Positions 7,672 to 15,592 of a stretch of DNA of 64,000 bases are shown piece by piece. The notes under the pieces are model-generated. The model saw only the letters and a list, made by a program, of their open reading frames with translations, was not told the DNA's origin and ran no database searches. The DNA lies in the NCBI RefSeq assembly GCF_000378485.1, contig NZ_KB899969.1, forward strand, positions 1 to 64,000, read 5' to 3'. The DNA comes from Flavobacterium rivuli WB 3.3-2 = DSM 21788. Lineage in GTDB: Bacteria > Bacteroidota > Bacteroidia > Flavobacteriales > Flavobacteriaceae. Made by a program: the position numbers and the translations under genes. Position 1 is the first letter of the stretch. Every line of letters begins with the position of its first letter.

Positions 7672-8670
7672 ATGAAAACAATACTAAACCTTATCCTCCT
7701 TGTGGCAATGGCCATATCGGCTCACGCACAGGACAAGCCTCTTGAAGCATCGGGGCTTATGCTCGAAAATATTAAATACCCATTTCCGGTTAAAGAGATA
7801 AACCTCAGCATACAGGGACAAAAACTGGTTATGGCATATATGGATATACAGCCTGCCACGCCTAATGGTAAAACCGTGGTGCTCTTGCATGGCAAGAATT
7901 TTAGCGCGGCATACTGGGAGCAAACTGCAAATGCACTGTCTAAAGATGGCTACCGCGTTATCATGCCCGACCAGATAGGTTTTGGTAAATCGTCCAAACC
8001 TACTGATATACAGTACAGCTTTCAGCTATTGGCACAAAATACAAAAGCCATATTAGATGAGCTTAAAGTATCTAAAATATACCTTTTGGGGCACTCGATG
8101 GGTGGTATGGTAGCTACCCGCTTTGCATTGATGTATCCGGACACGGTAGAAAAACTTATCCTGGAAAACCCCATTGGGCTGGAAGACTGGAAAACCGTTG
8201 TGCCGTACCAAAGCGTAGACGACTGGTATGCCGCCGAGCTAAAACAGGATTACCAAAAAATGAAAGACTACCAGCTTAAATTTTACTACGATAACAAATG
8301 GAAACCGGAATATGACCGCTGGCTAAACATTAATGCCGGGTGGACGCTGAATAAAGAGTATCCTGTAATTGCAAAAAATGCAGCGCTTACTTATGACATG
8401 ATCTTTACCCAGCCGATAGTATATGAATTTGAGAATCTTAAAATGCCGGTGTTGCTGATTATAGGCCAGCGCGACCGTACGGCTTTAGGAAAAGGCAAAG
8501 CGCCAAAAGACGTTCAGGAAAAGCTGGGCAACTATCCCGTTTTAGGCCGCGAGACTGCAAAGAAAATAAAAAACGCTACCTTAGTAGAAATAGACAATGT
8601 GGGCCACCTGCCGCACATAGAGGCTTACGATAAATTTATTGGCCCGTTTAAAGAGTTTTTAAAGAAGTAA
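7672..8670 (+). CDS. Secreted alpha/beta-fold hydrolase
   Basis: A 332-residue hydrolase with a signal peptide (residues 1-19, cut after AHA). The nucleophile elbow is GHSMGG with Ser142, the oxyanion region is LLHGKNFSA near 71-79, and the acid and His are expected in IIGQRDRTALG and DNVGHLPHIEA. The fold matches haloalkane dehalogenase-like and epoxide hydrolase-like esterases; the substrate is unknown. It probably acts in the periplasm. The MFS gene starts 22 nt after its stop. Confidence 0.9.
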   Translation: MKTILNLILLVAMAISAHAQDKPLEASGLMLENIKYPFPVKEINLSIQGQKLVMAYMDIQPATPNGKTVVLLHGKNFSAAYWEQTANALSKDGYRVIMPDQIGFGKSSKPTDIQYSFQLLAQNTKAILDELKVSKIYLLGHSMGGMVATRFALMYPDTVEKLILENPIGLEDWKTVVPYQSVDDWYAAELKQDYQKMKDYQLKFYYDNKWKPEYDRWLNINAGWTLNKEYPVIAKNAALTYDMIFTQPIVYEFENLKMPVLLIIGQRDRTALGKGKAPKDVQEKLGNYPVLGRETAKKIKNATLVEIDNVGHLPHIEAYDKFIGPFKEFLKK

Positions 8671-8678
8671 GGGTGTTG

Positions 8679-8686
8679 TATATTTG
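8679..8686 (+). promoter_or_regulatory. -7 promoter element TATATTTG directly before the MFS gene
   Basis: An exact match to TAnnTTTG ends 6 nt before the ATG at 8693. No clear TTTG is seen at the -33 position. If used, the transcript would start at or within a few bases of the start codon. Confidence 0.4.
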
Positions 8687-8692
8687 CAAATT

Positions 8693-9913
8693 ATGGATAC
8701 CGAAATAAACTTATCACGCAAGGTTCGCAAGCCGCTTAAAGCTTACAAAGAGGCAAAACAAAGCTACCTTAACCGCATGCGCCTGGCCGTATCGCTTTTT
8801 TATTTTTCTATGGGGCTTACGTTTGCCACATGGGCAAGCCGAATACCCGATATTAAGGAAACGCTGCACCTTAGCGAGGCCGATCTTGGTACCGTATTAT
8901 TTTCTATACCCTGTGGGCAGTTGCTCATGATGCCCTTTTCTGCTAAAATTGTAGTGCGGTATGGCAGCAGTAAAACTGTTGTTGCGGGCATTATTATGTA
9001 TATAGCTGCCATGGTATCGCTTGGGTTTGGCCATGAGCGCTGGCATCTTATGCTGTCTTTGTTCTTTTTTGGAGTATTTAGTAATTTTACTAATATATCT
9101 GTCAACACACAGGGTTTACTTACCGAGGGTATTTTCAATAAACCTATCATGTCGTCGTTTCACGGCGCGTGGAGCCTTGCCGGTTTTACAGGTGCGCTTA
9201 TAGGTTTACTAATGATGAATATTGGCCTGCCACCGCGTATTCACTTTGCCATAGTAGCACTAATACTATATATCGTTATTGCCTTAAACTTTCGCCATCT
9301 TGTAAAAACAAGGCCTGCAAAACCACAGGCAATAGAAGCGGAGAAAAAAAGGAGTTTCCTGCCCAAACTTAACCCCGCGTTGGTATGGCTTGGAGTTATA
9401 GGTTTTTGCAGTATGGTAAGCGAAGGTATAATGTTCGACTGGAGCGGTGTATATTTTAAAGAAGTGGTAAAAGCACCGGAATCGCTTGTAGTTCTTGGTT
9501 ATACTTCCTTTATGATCATGATGGCATCGGGCCGTTTTATAGGCGATAAGGTAACGGCACGTTTTGGCCGCAAAAGGGTATTGCAGGTAAGTGGTGTGTT
9601 GATTTCGGGTGGTATGTACCTTGCGGTATTTTTGCCTTATATAATTCCGGCAGCTATAGGTTTTATGCTGGTGGGGCTTGGTGTTAGTACCGTGGTACCG
9701 GGCGTATACAGCATTGCAGGTAAAACCCCGGGCATAGAGCCAAGTAAGGCACTAACGGCAGTATCGAGCGTTAGCTTTTTAGGGTTCTTAATAGGTCCGC
9801 CTGTTATTGGGTACATTGCCCACGCAGTAGGGCTTAAAATGTCATTTGCGCTGATAGGAATATTTGGCATAGGCATTGCCTTTTTAGTAAACAGGGTTAA
9901 GGCGATAGAATAG
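8693..9913 (+). CDS. Major facilitator superfamily transporter
   Basis: A 406-residue inner-membrane transporter with about twelve membrane segments and a central cytoplasmic loop (around residues 205-225, KTRPAKPQAIEAEKKRS). Loop motifs such as KIVVRYGSSKT and DKVTARFGRKRVLQ fit the MFS loop 2-3 and 8-9 signatures. It belongs to the subgroup often annotated as FucP- or YbjJ-like; the substrate is unknown. The ATG at 8693 is preferred to a TTG 9 nt earlier that is part of the TATATTTG promoter element. Confidence 0.9.
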   Translation: MDTEINLSRKVRKPLKAYKEAKQSYLNRMRLAVSLFYFSMGLTFATWASRIPDIKETLHLSEADLGTVLFSIPCGQLLMMPFSAKIVVRYGSSKTVVAGIIMYIAAMVSLGFGHERWHLMLSLFFFGVFSNFTNISVNTQGLLTEGIFNKPIMSSFHGAWSLAGFTGALIGLLMMNIGLPPRIHFAIVALILYIVIALNFRHLVKTRPAKPQAIEAEKKRSFLPKLNPALVWLGVIGFCSMVSEGIMFDWSGVYFKEVVKAPESLVVLGYTSFMIMMASGRFIGDKVTARFGRKRVLQVSGVLISGGMYLAVFLPYIIPAAIGFMLVGLGVSTVVPGVYSIAGKTPGIEPSKALTAVSSVSFLGFLIGPPVIGYIAHAVGLKMSFALIGIFGIGIAFLVNRVKAIE

Positions 9914-9917
9914 TGAT

Positions 9918-10045
9918 TAGTGGCAGTAGGCAGAAAGTCACAGTCGCAGTCGCAGTTTACAGGAACTTCACTCAGATAAAATACATATAAATAATTCTTA
10001 GTCTCCCTGTAGCGACTGCCTACCGGGACTGAGACTGAAAACTAA
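9918..10045. repeat. CAGTCGCAGT-type intergenic repeat
   Basis: Copies of AGTCGCAGT and GACTGAGACTGAAAACTAA face each other around a short AT-rich centre. Related sequence recurs at 25296-25322, 39408-39435, 39598-39645 and 51270-51298, always between genes. Confidence 0.6.
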
Positions 10046-10050
10046 ATAAA

Positions 10051-11046
10051 ATGGAATACAGGAAAATAGGGAATAGTGATCTTGAATTATCAGTAATAAC
10101 CTTTGGCGCATGGGCAGCCGGAGGATGGATGTGGGGTGGTACAGAACGTAGCGGCTCTATTGATGCCATTCGCAAATCGTACGACGAGGGTGTAACCTCT
10201 ATAGATACCGCACCTGTTTACGGGCAGGGCGACAGCGAAGAAATTGTTGCCGAAGCACTGCAGGGTATTGCACGCGATAAAGTACAGATAATTACCAAAT
10301 ATGGTATGCGCTGGGATCTTGCCAAAGGCACCCTTGCCATGAAAAGCAAAGACAACAGCGGCAACGATATTGATATTTACAAATATGCAGGCCGGGAAAG
10401 CATTATAAAAGAGTGCGAAGACAGCCTGCGCAGGTTAAAGACCGATTATATTGACCTGTACCAAATTCACTGGCCGGATGTAACCACTCCCATTCAGGAG
10501 ACCATGGAAACCGTTGCCGAACTTATTAAACAGGGTAAAGTGCGCCATGCAGGGGTTTGTAATTATACTGCAGAGCAGGTTGCAGAAGCTAATAAGTATG
10601 TAGATATTGTTAGCGACCAGGTGCCATATAGCATGGTAAAGCGCGATATAGAAAAGGAATTAGTGCCTTATTCGCTCGAAGCTGTAAAATCAATAATTGC
10701 TTACAGCCCGCTGGAACGAGGCTTGCTTACCGGCAAAATGAAACCCGGTTACACCTTTGAAGAAGGCGACCATCGTGCTAACATTTACTTTTATAACGAC
10801 GAGAACCTAAAACGAACGAATGAGTTTTTAGATAAACTACGTCCGCTTGCCGCAGAGAAAAATGCAACATTATCGCAGCTTGTACTGCGCTGGACAATAG
10901 AGCAGCCCGCCATTACCATTGCTTTGGCCGGAGCACGTAATGCCGAACAATCGGTGCAAAATGCAAGGGCGGTAGATGTTAAACTCAACAAAGAAGAACT
11001 TAGTTTTATTACTACTTTACTTAACGAACTTCATTTGGTTAAGTAG
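10051..11046 (+). CDS. Aldo/keto reductase (second)
   Basis: A 331-residue NADP-dependent aldo/keto reductase. The tetrad is visible as Asp and Tyr in DTAPVYG, Lys in IITKYGMRW, and His in YQIHWPD. It is longer and of a different subgroup than the reductase at 5594-6544; the insert MKSKDNSGNDIDIYKYAGR before the helix fits the YhdN/IolS-like group. Substrate unknown. It is followed by a clear hairpin terminator. Confidence 0.92.
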   Translation: MEYRKIGNSDLELSVITFGAWAAGGWMWGGTERSGSIDAIRKSYDEGVTSIDTAPVYGQGDSEEIVAEALQGIARDKVQIITKYGMRWDLAKGTLAMKSKDNSGNDIDIYKYAGRESIIKECEDSLRRLKTDYIDLYQIHWPDVTTPIQETMETVAELIKQGKVRHAGVCNYTAEQVAEANKYVDIVSDQVPYSMVKRDIEKELVPYSLEAVKSIIAYSPLERGLLTGKMKPGYTFEEGDHRANIYFYNDENLKRTNEFLDKLRPLAAEKNATLSQLVLRWTIEQPAITIALAGARNAEQSVQNARAVDVKLNKEELSFITTLLNELHLVK

Positions 11047-11063
11047 TCTATCAAACATAAATC

Positions 11064-11099
11064 AACCTGCAAGCTTTTAGAAATTTTGCAGGTTTTTTG
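11064..11099 (+). terminator. Rho-independent terminator after the aldo/keto reductase
   Basis: AACCTGCAA pairs with TTTGCAGGTT (one mismatch region at the loop), followed by TTTTTT. The sequence belongs to the same repeat family as 6550-6633, so a dispersed repeat may have been recruited as a terminator. Confidence 0.75.
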
Positions 11100-11244
11100 T
11101 GTAAATTTTAAAAGTACTACGATTTTATAACCCTTTCAGAATTTAAAAACAGGCGTGTTAAACAATTCCCATTTTTTAGGGATAGCTCGTTTTTCCTAAT
11201 TGTTTCCTATTTGCAACCATAGTTTTGGAGCAAATACAACGATT

Positions 11245-12072
11245 ATGAAGATTTTATTTACTGCCATAACGCTCCTTTTAATTTCGATAAATACTCATGC
11301 CCAAGTCCTGGGCGACACCATTGCTAAAAACGATGTTTCTGCGAAACCATTAAAGCTACACCATGCCGAACCGCTGTATGTAGACCTCATCCGAGATCTT
11401 GGTGCACGCAAAGGCGAGCACGAACTTAATGTGGGTTTTGGCATAAACGACGAAAAAGAATACGTAGCCTATAAAGGTTTTGCCGAATATGAGTTTGCCG
11501 TAGCCAACAGGCTGGGACTGGAAGTGGAAGTTCCTTTCGAAATGTACGGGCATACCGCTAATGATGCACGTGACCCGCTACCCGGCAATCGTGTAGAGGG
11601 TATTAAACTTGCCACGCAATACACATTTTTGGTATCTAAAAAATACCAGACCTCTATGGCTGTGGGGTACATTCAGGAAATGGAATTTTCTTCGTTGCCG
11701 GATATTGGCCATCATGGAAAATTGTTTGAAGGCACCACCTACAACCCCATTTTTATTGCAGCCAAAAGGCTTACACCGCACATACATACCCTGCTGTATA
11801 CCGGCCCCGTTATGGAACAGCTTTTTGAAACCAAAACATGGAATACCGTAATGGAAGTAAACGCCAACCTGCACTATGTGTTTACTAACGGTAACTTTAT
11901 AGGGCTGGAAACCAATATGGAATTCTCTGAACAAAAACCCTCTTTTGTAGTACGCCCTCAATTTAAAGTGGCGTTCTCGCCAAAGGTAAGTTTAGGTATT
12001 GTAGCGGGCATACCGGCATCTGGAGATAACCGTAACATTAGCGCTATGACTCGAATGATATGGGTGCCGTAG
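11245..12072 (+). CDS. Secreted protein, probable outer-membrane beta-barrel, function unknown
   Basis: A 275-residue protein with a signal peptide (about residues 1-19, cut after THA). The mature part alternates hydrophobic and polar residues in strand-like stretches (ELNVGFGINDEK, LGLEVEVPFEMYG, FKVAFSPKVSLGIVAGIP), as in an 8-12-stranded outer-membrane barrel. The segment HAEPLYVDLIRDLGARKGE near the mature N-terminus looks like a family signature, but no named function was recognised. The ATG at 11245 is used because the upstream TTG would put extra residues before a good signal peptide. Confidence 0.75.
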   Translation: MKILFTAITLLLISINTHAQVLGDTIAKNDVSAKPLKLHHAEPLYVDLIRDLGARKGEHELNVGFGINDEKEYVAYKGFAEYEFAVANRLGLEVEVPFEMYGHTANDARDPLPGNRVEGIKLATQYTFLVSKKYQTSMAVGYIQEMEFSSLPDIGHHGKLFEGTTYNPIFIAAKRLTPHIHTLLYTGPVMEQLFETKTWNTVMEVNANLHYVFTNGNFIGLETNMEFSEQKPSFVVRPQFKVAFSPKVSLGIVAGIPASGDNRNISAMTRMIWVP

Positions 12073-12094
12073 TTAATCTATCAAATAGTTGGTG

Positions 12095-12170
12095 TTCCAT
12101 TTCGACGAAGGAGAAATCTCTATATTTCATCAAGATTTCTCTATTACGCTGCGCTTCAATCGAAATGGAA
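12095..12170. repeat. Palindromic dispersed repeat with TTCCATTTCGA ends
   Basis: TTCCATTTCGA at 12095-12105 and its reverse complement at 12160-12170 bound a 76-bp element with AGAAATCTCT and AAGATTTCTCT inside. A related element is at 34911-35011, and more distant ones at 33066-33130 and 51138-51211. The size and terminal inverted repeats are MITE-like. It lies between convergent genes. Confidence 0.75.
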
Positions 12171-12186
12171 GCGTACGTGTCCATCC

Positions 12187-12792
12187 TTACTCCACTTTCT
12201 TAACTTCGAAATTCTCAAAAGTTACAGGAAAACTAAGCTTGCCCGGAGCAGCCGCTACCATGCCGACCTGCACTTTTACATTTGGCGGAAAATAAGCCAG
12301 CCGCAGCATCTCATAATTTTTACCGTCAAACGAATATTTTATTTCAGCATAATCGCCTTTGCGCAAAAGCTTTAACCAAACCGATTTTGGGCTGTCCTTA
12401 CGGGTAATAACCGACCAGTCGGACACATCCCTCGTTACCACGGCACTTACATTCTGTTTGCCGTCTACAAATTCTATCCCGGTTTTTATCCAGTTTTTTT
12501 CGTCGATGCGAATCATCAATCCCGCCTGATGAAATAGCTCGTTATAATTTCCGGTAACTTTTACGCTTACTTCAAAATTACCATCTGCCTCAATATACGT
12601 AAAGGGCCCGTTATCGCGCTTAAAACCATAATGTGTAACCTGCCAAAAATCAGTACCAGGTTCTACAGTAAATGTTAGCTTATCGGCTTTACCTTCAATA
12701 TTCTTTGGTTTGTTAAGCCATTGCATTTCCTGCTTTTGGGCAAAAGCAAAAGTGGTTGTAAGGAACAGGATGGATAGAAAGGTGTTTTTCAT
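12187..12792 (-). CDS. Secreted DUF1349 domain protein
   Basis: A 201-residue protein with a signal peptide (1-18, cut after FAFA) and one DUF1349 domain, a concanavalin-like jelly roll. Family features seen include FWQVTHYGFKRDNGPFTY, YNELFHQAGLMIRIDEKNWIKTGIEFVDG and SVVVTRD-like strand order. E. coli/Bacillus YesU belongs here. Binding or processing of carbohydrate is suspected for the family but not established. It probably acts in the periplasm or outside the cell. Confidence 0.88.
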   Translation of the reverse strand: MKNTFLSILFLTTTFAFAQKQEMQWLNKPKNIEGKADKLTFTVEPGTDFWQVTHYGFKRDNGPFTYIEADGNFEVSVKVTGNYNELFHQAGLMIRIDEKNWIKTGIEFVDGKQNVSAVVTRDVSDWSVITRKDSPKSVWLKLLRKGDYAEIKYSFDGKNYEMLRLAYFPPNVKVQVGMVAAAPGKLSFPVTFENFEVKKVE

Positions 12793-12945
12793 TTTAGAAT
12801 TGATAATCGTTATAATCCAAAATTAAATATAAATATTGGTTGCATCCTATAATTATTTTATAATACCATAGGATGCCTCAACAAAAAAAGCTTTTACAAC
12901 CCACATATAGGTAATAAAAGCTTTTCAATGCATTTTAAGATATGG

Positions 12946-13548
12946 TTACACTGCAACCGCAAAACTCTCAATGGCTTTCTCTAAAGCAATATCCTGAATG
13001 CCGGGTATGCTGGTGCCCTCTGCCCGAAGAACCGTTATATCTGTCATGCCAATAAAGGACAGCATACTTTTTAGGTAAGGTACCGCATGGTCGTACGGCT
13101 GCATGGGCCCTTCTGAATAAATGGCGCCGGATGCCAGTGCTATATATACTTTTTTGCCGGTAACAAGGCCCTTTGCCCCTTCGGCACTATAGCTAAAGGT
13201 AACACCTGCACGGGCAATGTTATCAAGCCATGCTTTTAATGATGACGGGATGCTAAAGTTTATAAGTGGTGTGCTTATAACAATTATATCGGCCGCAAAA
13301 ACAGTAGCTACAGCCTGGTCAGATTCTTTTAAAAGTTCTGTTTGTTCTGCAGTACGTAAATCCTGCGGTGTGCGCATGGCAATTGTACGGCTCGCGTTAA
13401 GGTGCGATAACGGGAATTTTTCAAGGTCTGTTGTTGTCAATATTCCTGCATCGCTTGCCCTTAGTTTTTCTACAATTGCGTTGCCAAGTTGTGTACTTAC
13501 AGACTCTTCTCCACGTGTGCTGCTGATTATGTGCAATATATTTTTCAT
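12946..13548 (-). CDS. azoR: FMN-dependent NADH-azoreductase
   Basis: A 200-residue flavodoxin-fold quinone/azo reductase. The FMN phosphate loop SSTRGEESVSTQLG lies near the N-terminus, with PLINFSIPSSLKAWLDNIARAGVTFSY (typical AzoR P-x-x-N-F motif) at about 95-121. Enzymes of this family reduce quinones and azo compounds with NADH. It is transcribed away from an HxlR-type regulator, the usual arrangement for redox-responsive control of such enzymes. Confidence 0.92.
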   Translation of the reverse strand: MKNILHIISSTRGEESVSTQLGNAIVEKLRASDAGILTTTDLEKFPLSHLNASRTIAMRTPQDLRTAEQTELLKESDQAVATVFAADIIVISTPLINFSIPSSLKAWLDNIARAGVTFSYSAEGAKGLVTGKKVYIALASGAIYSEGPMQPYDHAVPYLKSMLSFIGMTDITVLRAEGTSIPGIQDIALEKAIESFAVAV

Positions 13549-13597
13549 GGTTTAAATTTTAGTTTGTATTAATTACAGGCCAAAATTACGTACATTT

Positions 13598-13654
13598 ACT
13601 AACCAAATGTTAGTAGTATACTTTAGGTTACTAGTAACATTCAGGTTAGTAAAC
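13598..13654. promoter_or_regulatory. Operator cluster between azoR and the HxlR regulator
   Basis: ACTAAC-N5-GTTAGT (13598-13614), then the perfect 12-bp palindrome GTTACTAGTAAC (13627-13638), then a further GTTAGT (13645-13650). Five half-sites of the GTTAnT type within 57 bp of a divergent promoter region are a strong candidate for HxlR binding sites. Confidence 0.6.
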
Positions 13655-13663
13655 TTAAAAAGG

Positions 13664-14029
13664 ATGGAAGAACAAATAGGATTTCCTCGCGGGCCGGTAG
13701 AGGAATGTAATGGCAAATTAAATGCTGTAGGCGATGCCCTATATGTAATAGGCGGTAAGTGGAAACTGCGTATTATCATTGCTCTATCTGAAGGGCACAG
13801 GCGCTTTAACGAAATACAGCGCGCTATAAAGGGTATTTCGGCAAAGATGCTTAGCAACGAGTTAAAGGACCTCGAAATAAATGGCTTTGTAAAACGTACT
13901 GTACATACAGGTACACCTGTGGTTGTTGAGTATGAGCCAACTGATTATACACATACGCTTGGCGACGTCCTTAGCTCTTTAGCCGATTGGGGAACCATGC
14001 ATAGGGAAAAGCTGAGGAGGGAAGGTTAA
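13664..14029 (+). CDS. HxlR family winged-helix transcriptional regulator
   Basis: A 121-residue MarR-like regulator. The HxlR signature runs from CNGKLNAVGDALYVIGGKWKLRIIIAL through GHRRFNEIQRAIKGISAKMLSNELKDLE, with the wing after it (TGTPVVVEYEPTDY). A Cys near the N-terminus (before NGKLNAVGDAL) is placed like the redox-sensing Cys of HypR/QorR/YodB relatives. The ATG at 13664 is chosen because it follows AAAAAGG and the earlier ATG at 13607 lies in the operator region. It most likely controls the divergent azoR. Confidence 0.9.
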   Translation: MEEQIGFPRGPVEECNGKLNAVGDALYVIGGKWKLRIIIALSEGHRRFNEIQRAIKGISAKMLSNELKDLEINGFVKRTVHTGTPVVVEYEPTDYTHTLGDVLSSLADWGTMHREKLRREG

Positions 14030-14127
14030 TATCACCAGTATCGCCTGGAGTAAAAACCGTTAAACCCTTGTTAATTGAACTTATCTCAAAGCACTAAAAA
14101 TCCTACATTTGATCAAAACCAATCACA

Positions 14128-14739
14128 ATGAAAAAATTATTTTTATGTGCCCTTACCATGGCATTATTAGTGGCCTGCAACAAAGATAAAAAGAGTGAGA
14201 CCAAAACTGTAACCGATTCTACGACTGTTGTTACCGAGACCCCTGCAGCAGAAAAGAAAGCTGATACCGCGAGTTCGGATTTTGATTCTGCAACTATTCC
14301 GGTTACTACTAAGGATGTAGGTGATTTCCCGTATGTAACCCTGCCGGAAAGACTTGAATATATGAACGGAAAAGGCGAACAAAAAATTTATGACGAAACA
14401 TTTGTACCTTTAAATGGCGTATTTGTATCTGTAAAAGGGCCAGTATTTAATGCCGGTTTACAAGTAAAGGAAGAACAGCCATGGAGCCAGGCCTATGCTA
14501 AAGATAGCTACGCAAAAAAAATCACAGATTTAGGTGCTGTCAGGATCTTTGATGACAAGATAAAGAAAGCAGAGCTGGACAAATATGATGGTAAACTGGG
14601 TAGCACGTTAGACTACTGGAACAATCCTGTACAAGTGTACGCCCTTAAAAAGAAAGATGGTACTATAGTTTACTTTCAATTGGTTACTAATTCGGCATCA
14701 GGTGGCATAAGGATTGCCGAAGCCGGCGAATTGAAATAG
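14128..14739 (+). CDS. Lipoprotein of unknown function
   Basis: A 203-residue protein with a lipoprotein signal (MKKLFLCALTMALLVAC, lipid-attached Cys17) followed by a Thr/Lys-rich linker (about 18-50). The folded part (about 60-203) includes DFPYVTLPERLEYMNGKGEQKIYDETFVPLNGVFVSVKG and VYALKKKDGTIVYFQLVTNSASGGIRIAE. No known domain was recognised. A -7 element TACATTTG lies at 14104-14111. Confidence 0.75.
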   Translation: MKKLFLCALTMALLVACNKDKKSETKTVTDSTTVVTETPAAEKKADTASSDFDSATIPVTTKDVGDFPYVTLPERLEYMNGKGEQKIYDETFVPLNGVFVSVKGPVFNAGLQVKEEQPWSQAYAKDSYAKKITDLGAVRIFDDKIKKAELDKYDGKLGSTLDYWNNPVQVYALKKKDGTIVYFQLVTNSASGGIRIAEAGELK

Positions 14740-14760
14740 ATAAGCATGTTAAAAATATGG

Positions 14761-14796
14761 ACTCCGGCAGGTGCAATAAGCGCCTGCCGGAGTTTT
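14761..14796. terminator. Terminator between convergent genes
   Basis: ACTCCGGCAGG pairs with CCTGCCGGAGT around a loop and is followed by TTTT. It separates the lipoprotein gene from convergent pdeM. Confidence 0.8.
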
Positions 14797-14800
14797 GCAT

Positions 14801-15445
14801 TTATAAACTCTTTCTTATTTCTACCACATCGTCTTTAGTAATTACATATACAACATCATGTTCTGCAGGTTCCATGGTATACGTGCCTGTAAATTCTCCA
14901 AAGGCAGGAAGGATCATTTGATGCGGGGAACGAAAAAAACAGGGCAATTTTAAAAACTGCCGCCCCTTACCGGCTAATAGTATAGATGGGTGAATATGCC
15001 CGCAAAGGGTAAAGAAATCTTTGCGCTCTTCGGGGTGGTGGGTAAGCAGGAAACCGTCCAGAGACCATTCGCTTACTATTGTTACATTGATATCGTGGTA
15101 TTTAGTGGGCGAAATAATATCATGGTTGCCGGCTACAAGTACTATGGGAATAGCTACGCCTTCTACCCATTCTTTAAACAAATGCCACTCGTTATTTAGC
15201 GTGCTGTGAAAAAGATCGCCTAAAAAGCAAATACTTTCGGGTTCAAAATAGGCTACAGCTTCGTTAAGTTTCAGGAAGTTTTTGTGGATAGCACCGCCCG
15301 GTATCGCCGAACCGTATTTACGAAAATGTGATACCTTGCCTAAGTGCGCATCAGATATAAGCAGCATGCGTTTTTCTACCCAGTATAATGCACCGGAGCA
15401 ATGCAGTACAAAGTCGCGGTGGTTAATTTGAATTTCTAAAGTCAT
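14801..15445 (-). CDS. pdeM: Ligase-associated DNA damage response phosphoesterase PdeM
   Basis: A 214-residue metallophosphoesterase. Its metal motifs appear in order: DAHLGK (Asp, His), GDLFHS, GNHD and GHIHPS. The segment RKYGSAIPGGAIHKNFL is characteristic of the subgroup (MPE) that is genetically tied to the Lhr-helicase/Exo/DNA-ligase set. The three partners are found here at 31919-37536, about 16 kb away. Homologues are Mn-dependent phosphodiesterases or DNA endonucleases in vitro. The position of the gene apart from its partners is notable. Confidence 0.9.
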   Translation of the reverse strand: MTLEIQINHRDFVLHCSGALYWVEKRMLLISDAHLGKVSHFRKYGSAIPGGAIHKNFLKLNEAVAYFEPESICFLGDLFHSTLNNEWHLFKEWVEGVAIPIVLVAGNHDIISPTKYHDINVTIVSEWSLDGFLLTHHPEERKDFFTLCGHIHPSILLAGKGRQFLKLPCFFRSPHQMILPAFGEFTGTYTMEPAEHDVVYVITKDDVVEIRKSL

Positions 15446-15536
15446 TTAATCTCTTTCATTCTTTACTGCAAAGATAATTATTTTAAATACTTTGCAGCAG
15501 CCTCTACAGCCATGTTTAGAAAGGTATAAAAAAATA

Positions 15537-15563
15537 AAAGCACTCCCTCCCGGAATGCTTTTA
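15537..15563. terminator. Hairpin terminator after the barrel protein gene
   Basis: AAAAGCACTCC pairs with GGAATGCTTTT with one mismatch. It lies 30 bp past the stop of the minus-strand gene. Confidence 0.55.
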
Positions 15564-15592
15564 ACTTAACTTAAGCTCTAACCAACAAGAGC

